IMG/VR virus record: IMGVR_UViG_3300033571_002641
Coordinates: 1-35,576 of that record
Direction: 5' to 3' (one strand)
From: a virus
DNA: 35,576 bases
The notes beneath the pieces were generated by a model that did not search any database, had not been told where the DNA came from, and saw only the letters and a program-made list of their open reading frames with translations. Positions 23,431-31,997 of the stretch are shown in pieces (positions within the stretch are counted from its first letter, which is position 1; the number at the start of each line of letters is the position of its first letter). The position numbers and the translations under genes are program-made.

Positions 23431-24887
23431 TATTTACTCCCTGGCTTTTTTGGAGGGTCAATTAGTCTAGAGAAGGTGACTGATACTGATGTAAACACAG
23501 GTATCATCTTTTCATTAAAGATTGTGTGGTTAACCTCTAGCGATGAAATTGTGCCCCAGTAACGAAGGTTCTTTCCTAAGTGCAGTTCAATAGGGACAGC
23601 ACCAATAAACCCAAGGTCCGCAGTTATTCCTCGTAACCAAGACTGTTGGATTAGCGTGCCCGCACTGGCAGTACGTAGAAGATACTCTAGGTCGTACATA
23701 GTGCCCTTGTTGTAAATCATCATCTGGTCTTTAGCAGTAGGGATGTTTTCTCCATACTGCTCCTTACCTGCCTCCGTAAGAAGCCCAGTCTTGTTGTAGT
23801 ACTTCATATCCGCCATACGGTTAATGAGTATCTCAAAACTAACGGTTGAAAAAGCACCGTCGCTTCCAGCAACGTTGAACTTTTCCTGACCACTAGATAG
23901 ATAACCGATGTCTACAGCAGGGCCAATTTGATAGGACATGTTAACTGTGGCAGGGTTGTATAGAAACTGGAAGCCCCACTTAACCCAAGCCGCTTCGTAA
24001 GAGTAACCAGCAGCATCTCCAGCATTTCCAGTAGGAGCAATGCCCGTGTTGTTTCTAATAGGGTTAGTCATGACAAACATGCCCTTGCTGTTGCCTGCAC
24101 CACGCCACAGTTGAGCGGCCCTAGAAATCTTGCTAGGGGTGTTGCCTTTGTACGTAGTTTGTTTTAGGTAGTCCTTAGCAGTACTTAGGTACGCTTCTTT
24201 GACGGAGTTGACGTTGTAAGTTATCCCCAAGCCAGACTGCGGCTTACTGACAGTCGCTCTACTAGCCGTGTTTGCTGCAGTGTCTTGGCTACCAACTTTG
24301 TTCCCTGCGTCTGGTGCGACGTTCGTATTGACCACTGGAGGAGCAGTTGGAACCACCACAGATGCTGGAGTTTCCGCAGCAACCTTTGCCTCATGGGTGT
24401 AGGTGTTAGTTTCTGGTTTTGGAATCAACGCAATTTGTTGCTCAAGTTCATCGACTATATCTACGTATTTAATTCGCTTAGTGTCTAGGCGAGTTTGAGT
24501 AGCAGTTAGTTGTTTAATGTAATCGTTTTTTACGGAAGGACTAGAAAATACCAAAGTCTTTATTTCAATGAATCCTTGGGCAATTTTATCCTGAGCCTTT
24601 TCAATTTCAGTTAGAAATGCTTTAGCCGCTTTTAAGTCATCTTTTAATGTGGCAGTGTCTGTGAACTTGTCCGATGCCTTATCGTAAGCCTGATAACCTG
24701 CAGAAGAGAGTCTTTGTGCAGCAGAGATGTAGCCTGTAATTTTAGCAGTGCTTGCTGCGTTGACTTCTGCAGACACTACTCCAGAACCAGAACCACCCGT
24801 AGAAGGCCTACGTCCTTGTTGTACGTTAGTAACAGTGTCTTTAGGGTCAGTTTGATACAACTCAGGCGGTATGTAACGTCCAGTCAT
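23430..24887 (-). CDS. Tube-initiator/CIS-tube-like baseplate protein
   Basis: In this 485-residue protein the first 200 residues are helical and low complexity: a coiled coil at about 75-150 (KDDLKAAKAFLTEIEKAQDK), then a Pro/Thr/Val linker. The C-terminal half has the fold signature of contractile-injection-system tube/gp54-like proteins: KWGFQFLYNPATVNMSYQIG, FSTVSFEILINRMADM and a final beta strand FTSVSVTFSRLI. It probably bridges the hub to the first tube ring. ATG at 24887 has GGAAG upstream in a TAATG overlap with the tape-measure gene. Confidence 0.72.
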   Translation of the reverse strand: MTGRYIPPELYQTDPKDTVTNVQQGRRPSTGGSGSGVVSAEVNAASTAKITGYISAAQRLSSAGYQAYDKASDKFTDTATLKDDLKAAKAFLTEIEKAQDKIAQGFIEIKTLVFSSPSVKNDYIKQLTATQTRLDTKRIKYVDIVDELEQQIALIPKPETNTYTHEAKVAAETPASVVVPTAPPVVNTNVAPDAGNKVGSQDTAANTASRATVSKPQSGLGITYNVNSVKEAYLSTAKDYLKQTTYKGNTPSKISRAAQLWRGAGNSKGMFVMTNPIRNNTGIAPTGNAGDAAGYSYEAAWVKWGFQFLYNPATVNMSYQIGPAVDIGYLSSGQEKFNVAGSDGAFSTVSFEILINRMADMKYYNKTGLLTEAGKEQYGENIPTAKDQMMIYNKGTMYDLEYLLRTASAGTLIQQSWLRGITADLGFIGAVPIELHLGKNLRYWGTISSLEVNHTIFNEKMIPVFTSVSVTFSRLIDPPKKPGSK

Positions 24888-27412
24888 TAGTAACTTCCCA
24901 TGTTTGAGGTGAGGGTATCTTTGTCAAGATATGACTTAACTAGTTTGGCAAATCTGGCTGCTTCGGTCTCGCTGACCTCTGGAATCTTAACTTCAATGTT
25001 CACGGTGTTTCCCCCACCCGATACAGGTTTAGTAGAAGTTCCTCCTGCAACAGTAGTTCCGCCTCCAGCCTTAGCATTGGCTAGGTTAACCATAGAGTTG
25101 ACTGCTCCCTGCATTGTGGTCATGTCTCCAGATGCCAGCCCTGCAACAATTGCTGCAACTTGCTGGTTAGTCGCTCCAAAGAACCCTGAGTTTGCTCCTG
25201 CAGCAGCAGTACCTGCGTTTAACATCTGTTGAACAGTGCTGTTTGCTGCAGACGAATCGCCAGAACTAGCAGCCCCTGCTCGACTAGCCCCCGTCTGTAA
25301 GGTCGATGCGTTAATCTGTGCGAGTACTTTTCTAGGGTCTACCTTGTTACCGTTTCTATCTTGGCACTCAAAGTGTAAGTGTGGTCCTGTAGTTCCTCCA
25401 GAGTGACCACTGTATCCAATCAGTGCTCCCTTCTTAACATACTGACCTGCTTCAACTACCATCTTGCTTAAGTGTCCGTAAACAAATGTGTAACCAGTTT
25501 GTTCATGAAGCACATGTATTTGTTGACCTAGGCCAATGCCGCCCTTAGCATCTTTAGCAAGTCCGTCATACTTAGTTCCACCACTAGGAAGTTTTTCTCC
25601 TAGATACAATCTTTTTGAACTTCCTTCGGCTTTTGTAACTTTTCCTGCACATACGGAATAGACAGCCTTACCATCGGGTGCTTGAAAATCTAAGCCTTTG
25701 TGCGGACGACCAGTTAACTTAAAGTAGATTCCTGTTTTGTCGTTGTAGCCTGCACCTTTAACTACCTGTGCTCCAGGTATTGGTTGAGTTGCCAACCCAG
25801 AACTGTTCTCTTCTATACCACCTTGGTTAGGGTCAACGTTTTCAGGATTTCGTTTGTTGTTTACAGGTCCTGCGTTATCCATCCAGAGTCCACCGCCAAC
25901 AACCGTTGTGGTTAATCCTGAAGCAGCCATTGCACCAAGTCCAAGACTTCCTGCTGTAAGGTTCATGGCAGGGAAAAATGCTGTGGAAGCAGCCCCAATT
26001 TTGTCACCTAACATAAACTGAGCAGCGGCTTTACCTAACTCAGCAATGTTGCCGCCATAGAAAGCAGCAGCAGCACCCGCAGCCTTGGCCCCACCTTTGT
26101 ATGAGTTGCTAGTCTGCATAGTAGACAAGAAGGCTAGGTTAACTCCCGCCATAGTGGCAGCAAGAGTTCCAGATACTTCATTCAATAACTCCAAAGGTTT
26201 TACGGCAGCAGTCAGTCCCTGGATGTAAGACTGCTCTGCCTTGTCCAATTGGTTTGTTTCTGAGGAGTTGAGTGCGTACAAAGAGTTCATTGGGTTGGCG
26301 TTACCAATTGCTGCACCAGAGCCCAGACCAAACGCTCCACTAGGACCAAGGTCGTTGTAAATTTTATTCATAGAACTTGTGTCAGACAAGTCCATCTTGC
26401 TACCACCAGCACGTTCAATCATGTACTGCTTAAACATCTCAGCACCTGCTTGGTCATTACCAAACGCTGATTTAATGTTCTGGCCTAAGAACCCTCTACG
26501 AACGCTGTTTAGAGTGTCTTCAATAGATGCACCTTCTCGCCCAGCAGTAAACCTCTGAGCAAGTTCCTCAAAGATTTGTCCTTGAGTTTTTTCCTTACCA
26601 GTGTTCAAATCAGAGGTATAGATACCGAACTTACGGAGCATGTTGCTAGAGCCTTCAGCACTAGTTAGTCCTTCAATAGACTGTGCTGCTGCCTCATTGC
26701 TAATGTTTAGGTACTTACCTGCGTGAGAGATAGTTCTTAAAGTTTGTTGGTAAGTGCTGTTTGGGTCATTGGCAACGTTCATGCCACGACCAGTAAGATA
26801 CTTAGCCACACGAGCATCTGCTCCAACAGAGGTCAGTCCACCAATGTCGTTTAGTGTTCCAAGAGTCATGTCCTGGACGCTAGGCATCCCAACAGGAAGA
26901 CCTAAATTACGACCTAAAGCAGTCATACCATTTGTCGCACGAGGGTTCCTGTTACCTGCGTACATAGTGGCGTTGTAGTACTCAGTTGCACGAGTAAACG
27001 TTGCCCCCATGTCAGGAAGCATTTGGTGAATTCCTGAAGTAACGTTACTGAGCATTGTAAGTGCGTTTTTTGGGTCTTCGTCTTTCATACCCGACGCTTC
27101 GTTAGCAGCACCGTTCTTACCAAACGCACCAAGCATGGACTTTACAGCCCCACCAGTACCGCCACCGCCTCCAGTAAACCCACCTAAAGAATCAGCCATT
27201 AGGTTGCCACCTGTGCTGCCTAGTGCTTTTTGGCCACCAGCAGTGATGTTGCCCATGGCACCCTTCATGCGGCTACCTAAAGACTGTGCTGCCTTATTGG
27301 CTCTCTCCACATGGTCTGCCATACCCTTGGCAGCATCCTTAGCACTGGTGAACGCACCGCCAAGTTTCTCAACGGTCATTCCACCCATAAGGTTGGTGAC
27401 TATGTTTCCCAT
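24887..27412 (-). CDS. Tape measure protein with M23 endopeptidase domain
   Basis: This 841-residue protein is a helical, Ala/Gly-rich tape measure (about 1-530) with hydrophobic stretches near 415-510. A complete M23 (LytM-like) zinc peptidase domain follows at about 550-695. The zinc and catalytic residues are visible: H571 and D575 (PHKGLDF), H647 (YGHLS), H678 and H680 (GPHLHFE). The last 140 residues are low complexity. M23 enzymes cut peptidoglycan crosslinks, so the tail can open the cell wall during entry. AAGGA precedes ATG at 27412. Confidence 0.92.
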   Translation of the reverse strand: MGNIVTNLMGGMTVEKLGGAFTSAKDAAKGMADHVERANKAAQSLGSRMKGAMGNITAGGQKALGSTGGNLMADSLGGFTGGGGGTGGAVKSMLGAFGKNGAANEASGMKDEDPKNALTMLSNVTSGIHQMLPDMGATFTRATEYYNATMYAGNRNPRATNGMTALGRNLGLPVGMPSVQDMTLGTLNDIGGLTSVGADARVAKYLTGRGMNVANDPNSTYQQTLRTISHAGKYLNISNEAAAQSIEGLTSAEGSSNMLRKFGIYTSDLNTGKEKTQGQIFEELAQRFTAGREGASIEDTLNSVRRGFLGQNIKSAFGNDQAGAEMFKQYMIERAGGSKMDLSDTSSMNKIYNDLGPSGAFGLGSGAAIGNANPMNSLYALNSSETNQLDKAEQSYIQGLTAAVKPLELLNEVSGTLAATMAGVNLAFLSTMQTSNSYKGGAKAAGAAAAFYGGNIAELGKAAAQFMLGDKIGAASTAFFPAMNLTAGSLGLGAMAASGLTTTVVGGGLWMDNAGPVNNKRNPENVDPNQGGIEENSSGLATQPIPGAQVVKGAGYNDKTGIYFKLTGRPHKGLDFQAPDGKAVYSVCAGKVTKAEGSSKRLYLGEKLPSGGTKYDGLAKDAKGGIGLGQQIHVLHEQTGYTFVYGHLSKMVVEAGQYVKKGALIGYSGHSGGTTGPHLHFECQDRNGNKVDPRKVLAQINASTLQTGASRAGAASSGDSSAANSTVQQMLNAGTAAAGANSGFFGATNQQVAAIVAGLASGDMTTMQGAVNSMVNLANAKAGGGTTVAGGTSTKPVSGGGNTVNIEVKIPEVSETEAARFAKLVKSYLDKDTLTSNMGSY

Positions 27413-27413
27413 G

Positions 27414-27575
27414 CTACTTCCTTACAACTCTTCCAAGTTCTCTGCCCATTTCTAGCCAGTTCTTGCGTTCTCTAAAACTGAGTCCTTGAATCTCTTTCAA
27501 AGACCAGCCACTAAATACCACTGCCAGTGTTGTCCACTGATGCATAAGGGTTTCGTAATCTAGAAGATTAGAATC
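27414..27575 (-). CDS. Frameshift-encoded tail-chaperone extension
   Basis: The 155-base space between the gp26-like gene and the tape measure is open in the +1 frame. It encodes 53 residues ending just before the tape-measure start: DSNLLDYETLMHQWTTLAV at the beginning, then FSGWSLKEIQGLSFRERKNW, MGRELGRVV and RK. The frame stays open upstream to 27605, inside the previous gene. The first ATG (27545) has no SD, so I favour +1 frameshifting at TTTC (27579-27576). This would give a fusion of about 321 residues, like the chaperone pairs upstream of tape measures in other tails. Confidence 0.6.
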   Translation of the reverse strand, partial: DSNLLDYETLMHQWTTLAVVFSGWSLKEIQGLSFRERKNWLEMGRELGRVVRK

Positions 27576-28380
27576 GAAATAGGGTCCCGAGATTAATCGG
27601 AACGTCTACCTCTCCCTCACAGTCAGGACATACGACTGTGATGTTTTCGAATTGTGGGCCAGGGTTGCGGGATGTAATCTCGTTTAAAATGCTGCGTCGG
27701 TCAACAAGTCCTAGGTTAAGTACCTGCTGCTTGCTAACTACTGGTGCTCCATTAATCTCCACTACACAGTGCTCCAGAAGAACTGACTGCAGTTCTGCCA
27801 TAGTGCGGTCTGGATTAGAAGTAAGTTCTCTTTGAACTAACCCAGTTGGTAGTGTAACTAGGAACTCGCCCTTCTTACCTTCCACAGTGAATGTGCGGTC
27901 TGCTGGGTCAATTAAAACCTTTGTCTTGATGTCGGAGGTTATGTCGACTTCAATAGTTTTAACGTCACTGCAGCCTTGGCAAAAAGCACCAATTTCTGCG
28001 GTGTTACCAAAAGTGGCACGGTGGATTCCAAGTAGTAGTGCGTCTCGGTCACCTGCAAGTAGTGAGTCCAAGATTTTATCGGTGGCTCTTTCGCTGCCGA
28101 TACTTACCACTGCTCTGCTAAGGAGAGCGTTTAGTCCCCTGCCCAGAGTAGTGGTCTTGCTTAGGAACTCTTCGTCTTTACCGTTAAGTTCCCGAACCTC
28201 TGCGGTCTTGATGACCTCCCCGTCTGGAGTAACGTATCCAGCAGGGAGGTGCACCAAGGTGTCCGAAGGCGGTTGTATTTCGGCTTTTACAGGAGTGGTA
28301 GTCTGGTCAGCAGTTGCTCTGCTAATTAAGTCATTAGCCAGAGTTGGATTAGATGCTGCTTTGAATGATTGTTCTTCCAT
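27568..28380 (-). CDS. gp26-like baseplate hub / tail chaperone protein
   Basis: This 270-residue protein matches the T4 gp26-type baseplate family in layout: LPAGYVTPDGEVIKTAEVRE, LNALLSRAVVSIG and LLAGDRDALLLGIHRATFGN, then a zinc-like site from two CxxC pairs (C134, C137 and C251, C254) flanking a beta domain. It ends VPINLGTLFRF. Being immediately upstream of the tape measure with an out-of-frame continuation, it may also serve as the tail assembly chaperone. ATG at 28380 has AAAGG upstream. Confidence 0.75.
   Translation of the reverse strand: MEEQSFKAASNPTLANDLISRATADQTTTPVKAEIQPPSDTLVHLPAGYVTPDGEVIKTAEVRELNGKDEEFLSKTTTLGRGLNALLSRAVVSIGSERATDKILDSLLAGDRDALLLGIHRATFGNTAEIGAFCQGCSDVKTIEVDITSDIKTKVLIDPADRTFTVEGKKGEFLVTLPTGLVQRELTSNPDRTMAELQSVLLEHCVVEINGAPVVSKQQVLNLGLVDRRSILNEITSRNPGPQFENITVVCPDCEGEVDVPINLGTLFRF
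27574..27579 (-). other. Candidate +1 ribosomal frameshift site
   Basis: On the minus strand the gene ends CTA TTT CGA TTC TAA. A Phe tRNA on TTT can slip +1 onto TTC, which pairs better, while CGA waits in the A site. This moves translation into the frame that runs on for 53 codons to 27414. No pseudoknot was modelled. Confidence 0.4.
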
Positions 28381-28402
28381 ATTAGTTTTCCTTTGTTAGG
28401 GT

Positions 28403-29026
28403 TTATCTAAAGGCTGGTGCCTTAGTGGTTAGGTCTGGAGCCCAGTTAACGTCGAATCCTTCGTGGACTAGAGTCATCTGCTCAACCAGAATAGCGTTGT
28501 CACCTGCGTTTAGGTCAGAGTACGCAATAGATGTAATCCATGCGTTGTAAACCTTGAATCGCATTGCAACGTGGTCGGTTGAAGTTCCGTTAGCACCACC
28601 AGTCAGTTCTTCTCCTCCACCCGAACCTGGGATTGGGTGCGATAGCACAGCAATCTCTAGGTCGCAACGGAAGTTTTCGTTCTGACCAGCAGCAGTAGTA
28701 CCGTTAGCCTGAACGGTTGCGAACAACTTACGCATCCAGTCCCAGTGCTGAGAGGTACCGAGGATAACACCACGCTGCAGAGTTACAGGAGAGAATGAGG
28801 TCTGACCTGGAATCTGGTGAACAGTGGTGTTGTAGCCACCTTCACGGTAAGGAATAGAGTCAGTAGTTACTGACAAACCCGATACCGAGGTGAAGCCCAT
28901 AGCAACCTTTGACTTCTTTAGAAGCGGGCTGTTAGTGGTCTGCTGTGGCAGGAAGGTAACCAGAAATCGGAAATTTCTGATTGGGTCGGTCTCAAGTTGA
29001 GAACGGTTATTGATTACTGTAGCCAT
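28403..29026 (-). CDS. Tail tube protein (gp19-like)
   Basis: This 207-residue T4 gp19-like tube subunit forms the inner tube of the contractile tail. Typical features are FRFLVTFLPQ near the N-terminus, FTSVSGLSVTTDSIPYREGG, HQIPGQTSFSPVTLQRG and the C-terminal strand MTLVHEGFDV. Length is normal for the family. It directly follows the sheath gene, the usual sheath-tube order. Confidence 0.93.
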   Translation of the reverse strand: MATVINNRSQLETDPIRNFRFLVTFLPQQTTNSPLLKKSKVAMGFTSVSGLSVTTDSIPYREGGYNTTVHQIPGQTSFSPVTLQRGVILGTSQHWDWMRKLFATVQANGTTAAGQNENFRCDLEIAVLSHPIPGSGGGEELTGGANGTSTDHVAMRFKVYNAWITSIAYSDLNAGDNAILVEQMTLVHEGFDVNWAPDLTTKAPAFR

Positions 29027-29044
29027 CTGCTATCTTTCCTTTGG

Positions 29045-30697
29045 TTAGACCGCAGTCTTTTGACTGAGGTTGATGATAATGAACTCGGCAGGGTACTCAA
29101 GAGCAACGCCGACCTCTACGTGTACTTCACCATTAGCAATAGTTGCTGGGGTGTTGTTTTCAGTGTCGCACTTGATGAAGAATGCTGCATCGGCGTTTTC
29201 TCCACGTAGACCACCCTGGTTGCGGTAGTCGTTCAGGAAGTTTCCTAGAACAGTGGTTAGACGTGCCCATAGGGTCTCATCGTTAGTCTCAAAGATTGCG
29301 AACTGAGCAAGGTCGTTCAGTCTCTTTTCGATGTAGATAAGTGAGCGTCGCATTGCAACATAGCGGTTAGCAGTGTTGTCTTGCTTTAGAGTACGCCCAC
29401 CCATAACCACAATGCCAGCACCTGGAAGGTTACGGATTGCGTTTACTGGGTAGTATGCACCGCTAGTTAGGTTACCTACATTTAGTAGGTCTAACTCATC
29501 GTTAGTGAATGCGTGCTCTAGTGCAACAGCATCTACGACCTTAGCCTCAATACCAGCAGGAGTCTGGAATGGTCCAACTCGCTTGTCTGTAGCCAACATC
29601 AAACCAGCAACAGCACCTGATGGACCAGTCAAACGGATTGATGAACCAGAGTTACCGTACGGGTCTTTGATGTATAGGTTAGGGAAGTAAACCGCAGCGT
29701 TTGAACTAGCAGTCAAGTCATCCGCAGCACCTAGTGCAGCAGTTACAGCGTTGGCTCCAGTTGCGTTTGTTTCAACAATAACGAAGTGTCCGTTAGTCTG
29801 AGCAAACGAAATGTAGTCGTTGTAAACTTCCTTGACGTTGGTGTCCCAAGCACTTGAAGCACCCACTCGGGTAACTACGTCAGGCAAGAAGAACACTAGC
29901 GGCTGGTCAATGACTAGGAACTCGTTAATGATAGATGAGTTCTTAGTGTAAGTAAGGTTTGGGCTAGTACCCGCAGCAACAGCACCTACGTAGTCCAACT
30001 TGTTTAGTGGCTTGAATCCTACAGCAGACGCTAGTGCGTACGGTGATGCCAAGGTAGATACGGCAGGCTTCTTAGTAGCAGTGTATGTTGAAGTAGGGGT
30101 TAGTCCAGTAATCTTAATGAACTGTGAGTTGTACTGCAGCACTGTTGGTGCGTAGTCGCTAGACAAGGTGATGTCTTCGTTATCTACCAAAGTGTTGAAG
30201 TACAGGCCAGAGAACTGTTCTAGAAGGACTAGAACCGAGTTTACCTCACGGTACACCTCAAGGTCATACGCCCCAGTAGTGATGGCTGATGCGGTAAGTA
30301 CAACACGTAGGCTGTTTCCATCTTGACCAACGCTCTTTGCCACAAACTTAAATGCGGTTCCAGGTGTTGACGCTGTGTCAGGAACTGAAATTTCTGCAGC
30401 CTTAGCATTGTTCGCAGCGTCTGCGTTAGTAACGTGAAGAATTCTGCGAACATAAAGTTCGGTTCCTCCGTTATTGAAGAACTGACCTACGGAATATGAT
30501 GCAGGGTAGGCAGAGTTGTAGTCACCGTATAACTTCTTGAATTCAAACCATGATGTTACTTTTACAATCTGGCTTGGACCTTGTGAGAAGGCAGCGACAA
30601 CTACTGCTGCAGCATTAGCAGAGCCTACGCTCACGCCAGGAACTGCAGCAAGGGAGAGTTCATTTACATAAACTCCAGGACGTTTGTATACCGTCAT
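29045..30697 (-). CDS. Tail sheath protein
   Basis: This 550-residue contractile sheath subunit has an N-terminal KRPGVYVNELS arm. FFNNGGTELYVRRI is a classic sheath motif, AGIVVMGGRTL and VAMRRSLIYIEKRL belong to the conserved C-terminal domain, and the C-terminal arm is VGVALEYPAEFIIINL. The arm motifs form the intersubunit mesh in known sheaths. AAGGAG precedes ATG at 30697. It defines the particle as a myovirus-type phage. Confidence 0.96.
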   Translation of the reverse strand: MTVYKRPGVYVNELSLAAVPGVSVGSANAAAVVVAAFSQGPSQIVKVTSWFEFKKLYGDYNSAYPASYSVGQFFNNGGTELYVRRILHVTNADAANNAKAAEISVPDTASTPGTAFKFVAKSVGQDGNSLRVVLTASAITTGAYDLEVYREVNSVLVLLEQFSGLYFNTLVDNEDITLSSDYAPTVLQYNSQFIKITGLTPTSTYTATKKPAVSTLASPYALASAVGFKPLNKLDYVGAVAAGTSPNLTYTKNSSIINEFLVIDQPLVFFLPDVVTRVGASSAWDTNVKEVYNDYISFAQTNGHFVIVETNATGANAVTAALGAADDLTASSNAAVYFPNLYIKDPYGNSGSSIRLTGPSGAVAGLMLATDKRVGPFQTPAGIEAKVVDAVALEHAFTNDELDLLNVGNLTSGAYYPVNAIRNLPGAGIVVMGGRTLKQDNTANRYVAMRRSLIYIEKRLNDLAQFAIFETNDETLWARLTTVLGNFLNDYRNQGGLRGENADAAFFIKCDTENNTPATIANGEVHVEVGVALEYPAEFIIINLSQKTAV

Positions 30698-30739
30698 TTT
30701 TGTCTCCTTAATTAGGGGGGTTGATGTTTCGGAAGGGCG

Positions 30740-31363
30740 TTATGGTATCGGATTCGTTGGAGTGAGACCCTCGTGGGCATCAACAATAACTTCTTGGACG
30801 GTGTAAGGGGTTCTGTAGGTATAGTCTCCATAAGCAGCGTTTGAAATCTCACTGCTTACTCGAACTGTAACTACGTTTTGGTACAGGCGTTTACCCTGCT
30901 CCACAGAGTCTCTTTTGGAGACATCCATGACATCCATACGACGAACGGTGTTATCGTCCATCTCTAGATAGCCAAATCTAAATGGTAACTTCTGGTGCAG
31001 AAGTTGGGCAACAATGGCTCGGTCATGTAATGGGTGACGAGCATACGTTGTGACTTGGTAGTCAATGTTTACTGGAATAGGTAAGTCAATAATGAACTGC
31101 TGACCTTCTGGGATAGTGACCCCTTCAGGAATTAGATAAGCCGCATCAGTGGTTCCACGCATTTCACGGGAGGTATCTCTCTGGATGTCAATCATCTCCA
31201 GGGTCACATAAGGGTATGCCTGAGCACGCACTTCTTGGTCAGGATAACCGAACCATACTCCCACTGCACGAGGGACGTTGTCGTTCTCGCTTCTTTGGTC
31301 AGTAACAGTCATCCCTTGCAGGCGTGTCTTTAGGGCTTCATCTTCAGATAGCATAAAGGTCAT
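30740..31363 (-). CDS. Putative tail terminator/completion protein
   Basis: This 207-residue protein lies directly upstream of the sheath, where contractile-tail phages usually encode the tail terminator. It has an N-terminal strand with DQRSENDNVPRAVGVWFGYP, YPYVTLEMIDIQRD, a beta hairpin DYQVTTYARHPLHD and FGYLEMDDNTVRRMDVMDVS. No family is recognised with certainty; the function is inferred from size, beta-rich composition and place. ATG at 31363 has GAGG upstream and an ATGA overlap. Confidence 0.6.
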   Translation of the reverse strand: MTFMLSEDEALKTRLQGMTVTDQRSENDNVPRAVGVWFGYPDQEVRAQAYPYVTLEMIDIQRDTSREMRGTTDAAYLIPEGVTIPEGQQFIIDLPIPVNIDYQVTTYARHPLHDRAIVAQLLHQKLPFRFGYLEMDDNTVRRMDVMDVSKRDSVEQGKRLYQNVVTVRVSSEISNAAYGDYTYRTPYTVQEVIVDAHEGLTPTNPIP

Positions 31364-31671
31364 TTAAGACCTCGCATGTGGTTATGGAAGTTTAAGGAGA
31401 AGGCACGCTCACCGTCAGCGTGGTTACTAGCAAACTTACGCATGACTGCTGTGCCACGCTTAGTCTCTGTACCAAACTCGTGCTCAAAGGCACGTTCAGC
31501 ATAATCAGGGTGGACATGGCTATTAAAGTTTTTGCCATCAAAAGTAACGTTTAGGTTATTGGCCACATCAGAGTGCCAACCAGCCTCGATAGCACGATTA
31601 CGCAGGTCTACAGTCATGTATGACGCTGCGTTGTGTGCTGCTTTTTCTAGGGCTGTTATTAGTGCTTCCAC
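31360..31671 (-). CDS. HK97 gp10-like head-tail/tail-completion protein
   Basis: This 103-residue protein has an N-terminal helix (VEALITALEKAAHNAASYMT), GWHSDVANNLNVTFDG and EHEFGTETKRGTAVMRKFA. This resembles the HK97 gp10-like tail-completion fold, where an E(Y/F)GT motif is common. I chose the GTG at 31671, one base after the upstream stop; the longer TTG start at 31707 would overlap the preceding gene by 35 bases. Confidence in the family is moderate. Confidence 0.6.
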   Translation of the reverse strand: MEALITALEKAAHNAASYMTVDLRNRAIEAGWHSDVANNLNVTFDGKNFNSHVHPDYAERAFEHEFGTETKRGTAVMRKFASNHADGERAFSLNFHNHMRGLK

Positions 31672-31672
31672 G

Positions 31673-31879
31673 CTATTTCTTACCTGTATGTGATTTAGGC
31701 TGGTCAAACTTTCGGCTACGATAACCTGCTATGTAACCAAGCATTTTGGCTTGGCGAGTGTAGGACGGTCTCAAGTAGGCTACTCCACCAGTACGGCGTA
31801 CGCCTTCGAGAAACTCTTCTCGTTCATCGTGAGTATCAAAGTCATTGACTTGTTCCCACCACGGCTTATTGTTCAACAT
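31673..31879 (-). CDS. Small hypothetical protein at start of tail operon
   Basis: This 68-residue protein begins MLNNKPWWEQVNDFDTHDER, then EFLEGVRRTGGVAYLR and a basic end GYRSRKFDQPKSHTGKK. No family is recognised. It is the first gene after the terminator at 31961-31983, so it probably opens the tail transcription unit. ATG at 31879 is preceded by AAGGA about nine bases upstream; TTG at 31885 is an alternative closer to the same SD. Confidence 0.6.
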   Translation of the reverse strand: MLNNKPWWEQVNDFDTHDEREEFLEGVRRTGGVAYLRPSYTRQAKMLGYIAGYRSRKFDQPKSHTGKK

Positions 31880-31925
31880 CAGCAAAAATCCTTATTACAG
31901 GAGCAGGTTAGCGTGTGCTAATAGC

Positions 31926-31939
31926 CATTCGCACGAATG
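31926..31939. promoter_or_regulatory. Palindrome in the leader of the tail operon
   Basis: CATTCG and CGAATG form a perfect 6-bp inverted repeat around two bases, between the terminator and the first tail gene. The position suits an operator or a leader hairpin. I could not find a convincing -35/-10 pair in this 75-base gap. Confidence 0.35.
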
Positions 31940-31960
31940 ACTACCCTTCAAGGATAAAGA

Positions 31961-31983
31961 AAAACCCTGACTATGTCAGGGTT
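31961..31983 (-). terminator. Rho-independent terminator before the tail operon
   Basis: AACCCTGAC (31963-31971) and GTCAGGGTT (31975-31983) form a perfect 9-bp stem with a three-base loop. On the minus strand the stem runs into TTTTTCTTT. It starts 14 bases after the stop of the lysine-rich gene at 31998 and separates that cluster from the tail genes. Confidence 0.85.
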
Positions 31984-31997
31984 AATCTTGAGAAGTT

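Noticed and set aside
31886-31960. TTGAAG with TATTAG as a promoter for the tail operon
   Set aside because: The spacer would be 22 bases and TATTAG lacks the final T of TANNNT; no convincing pair could be assigned.
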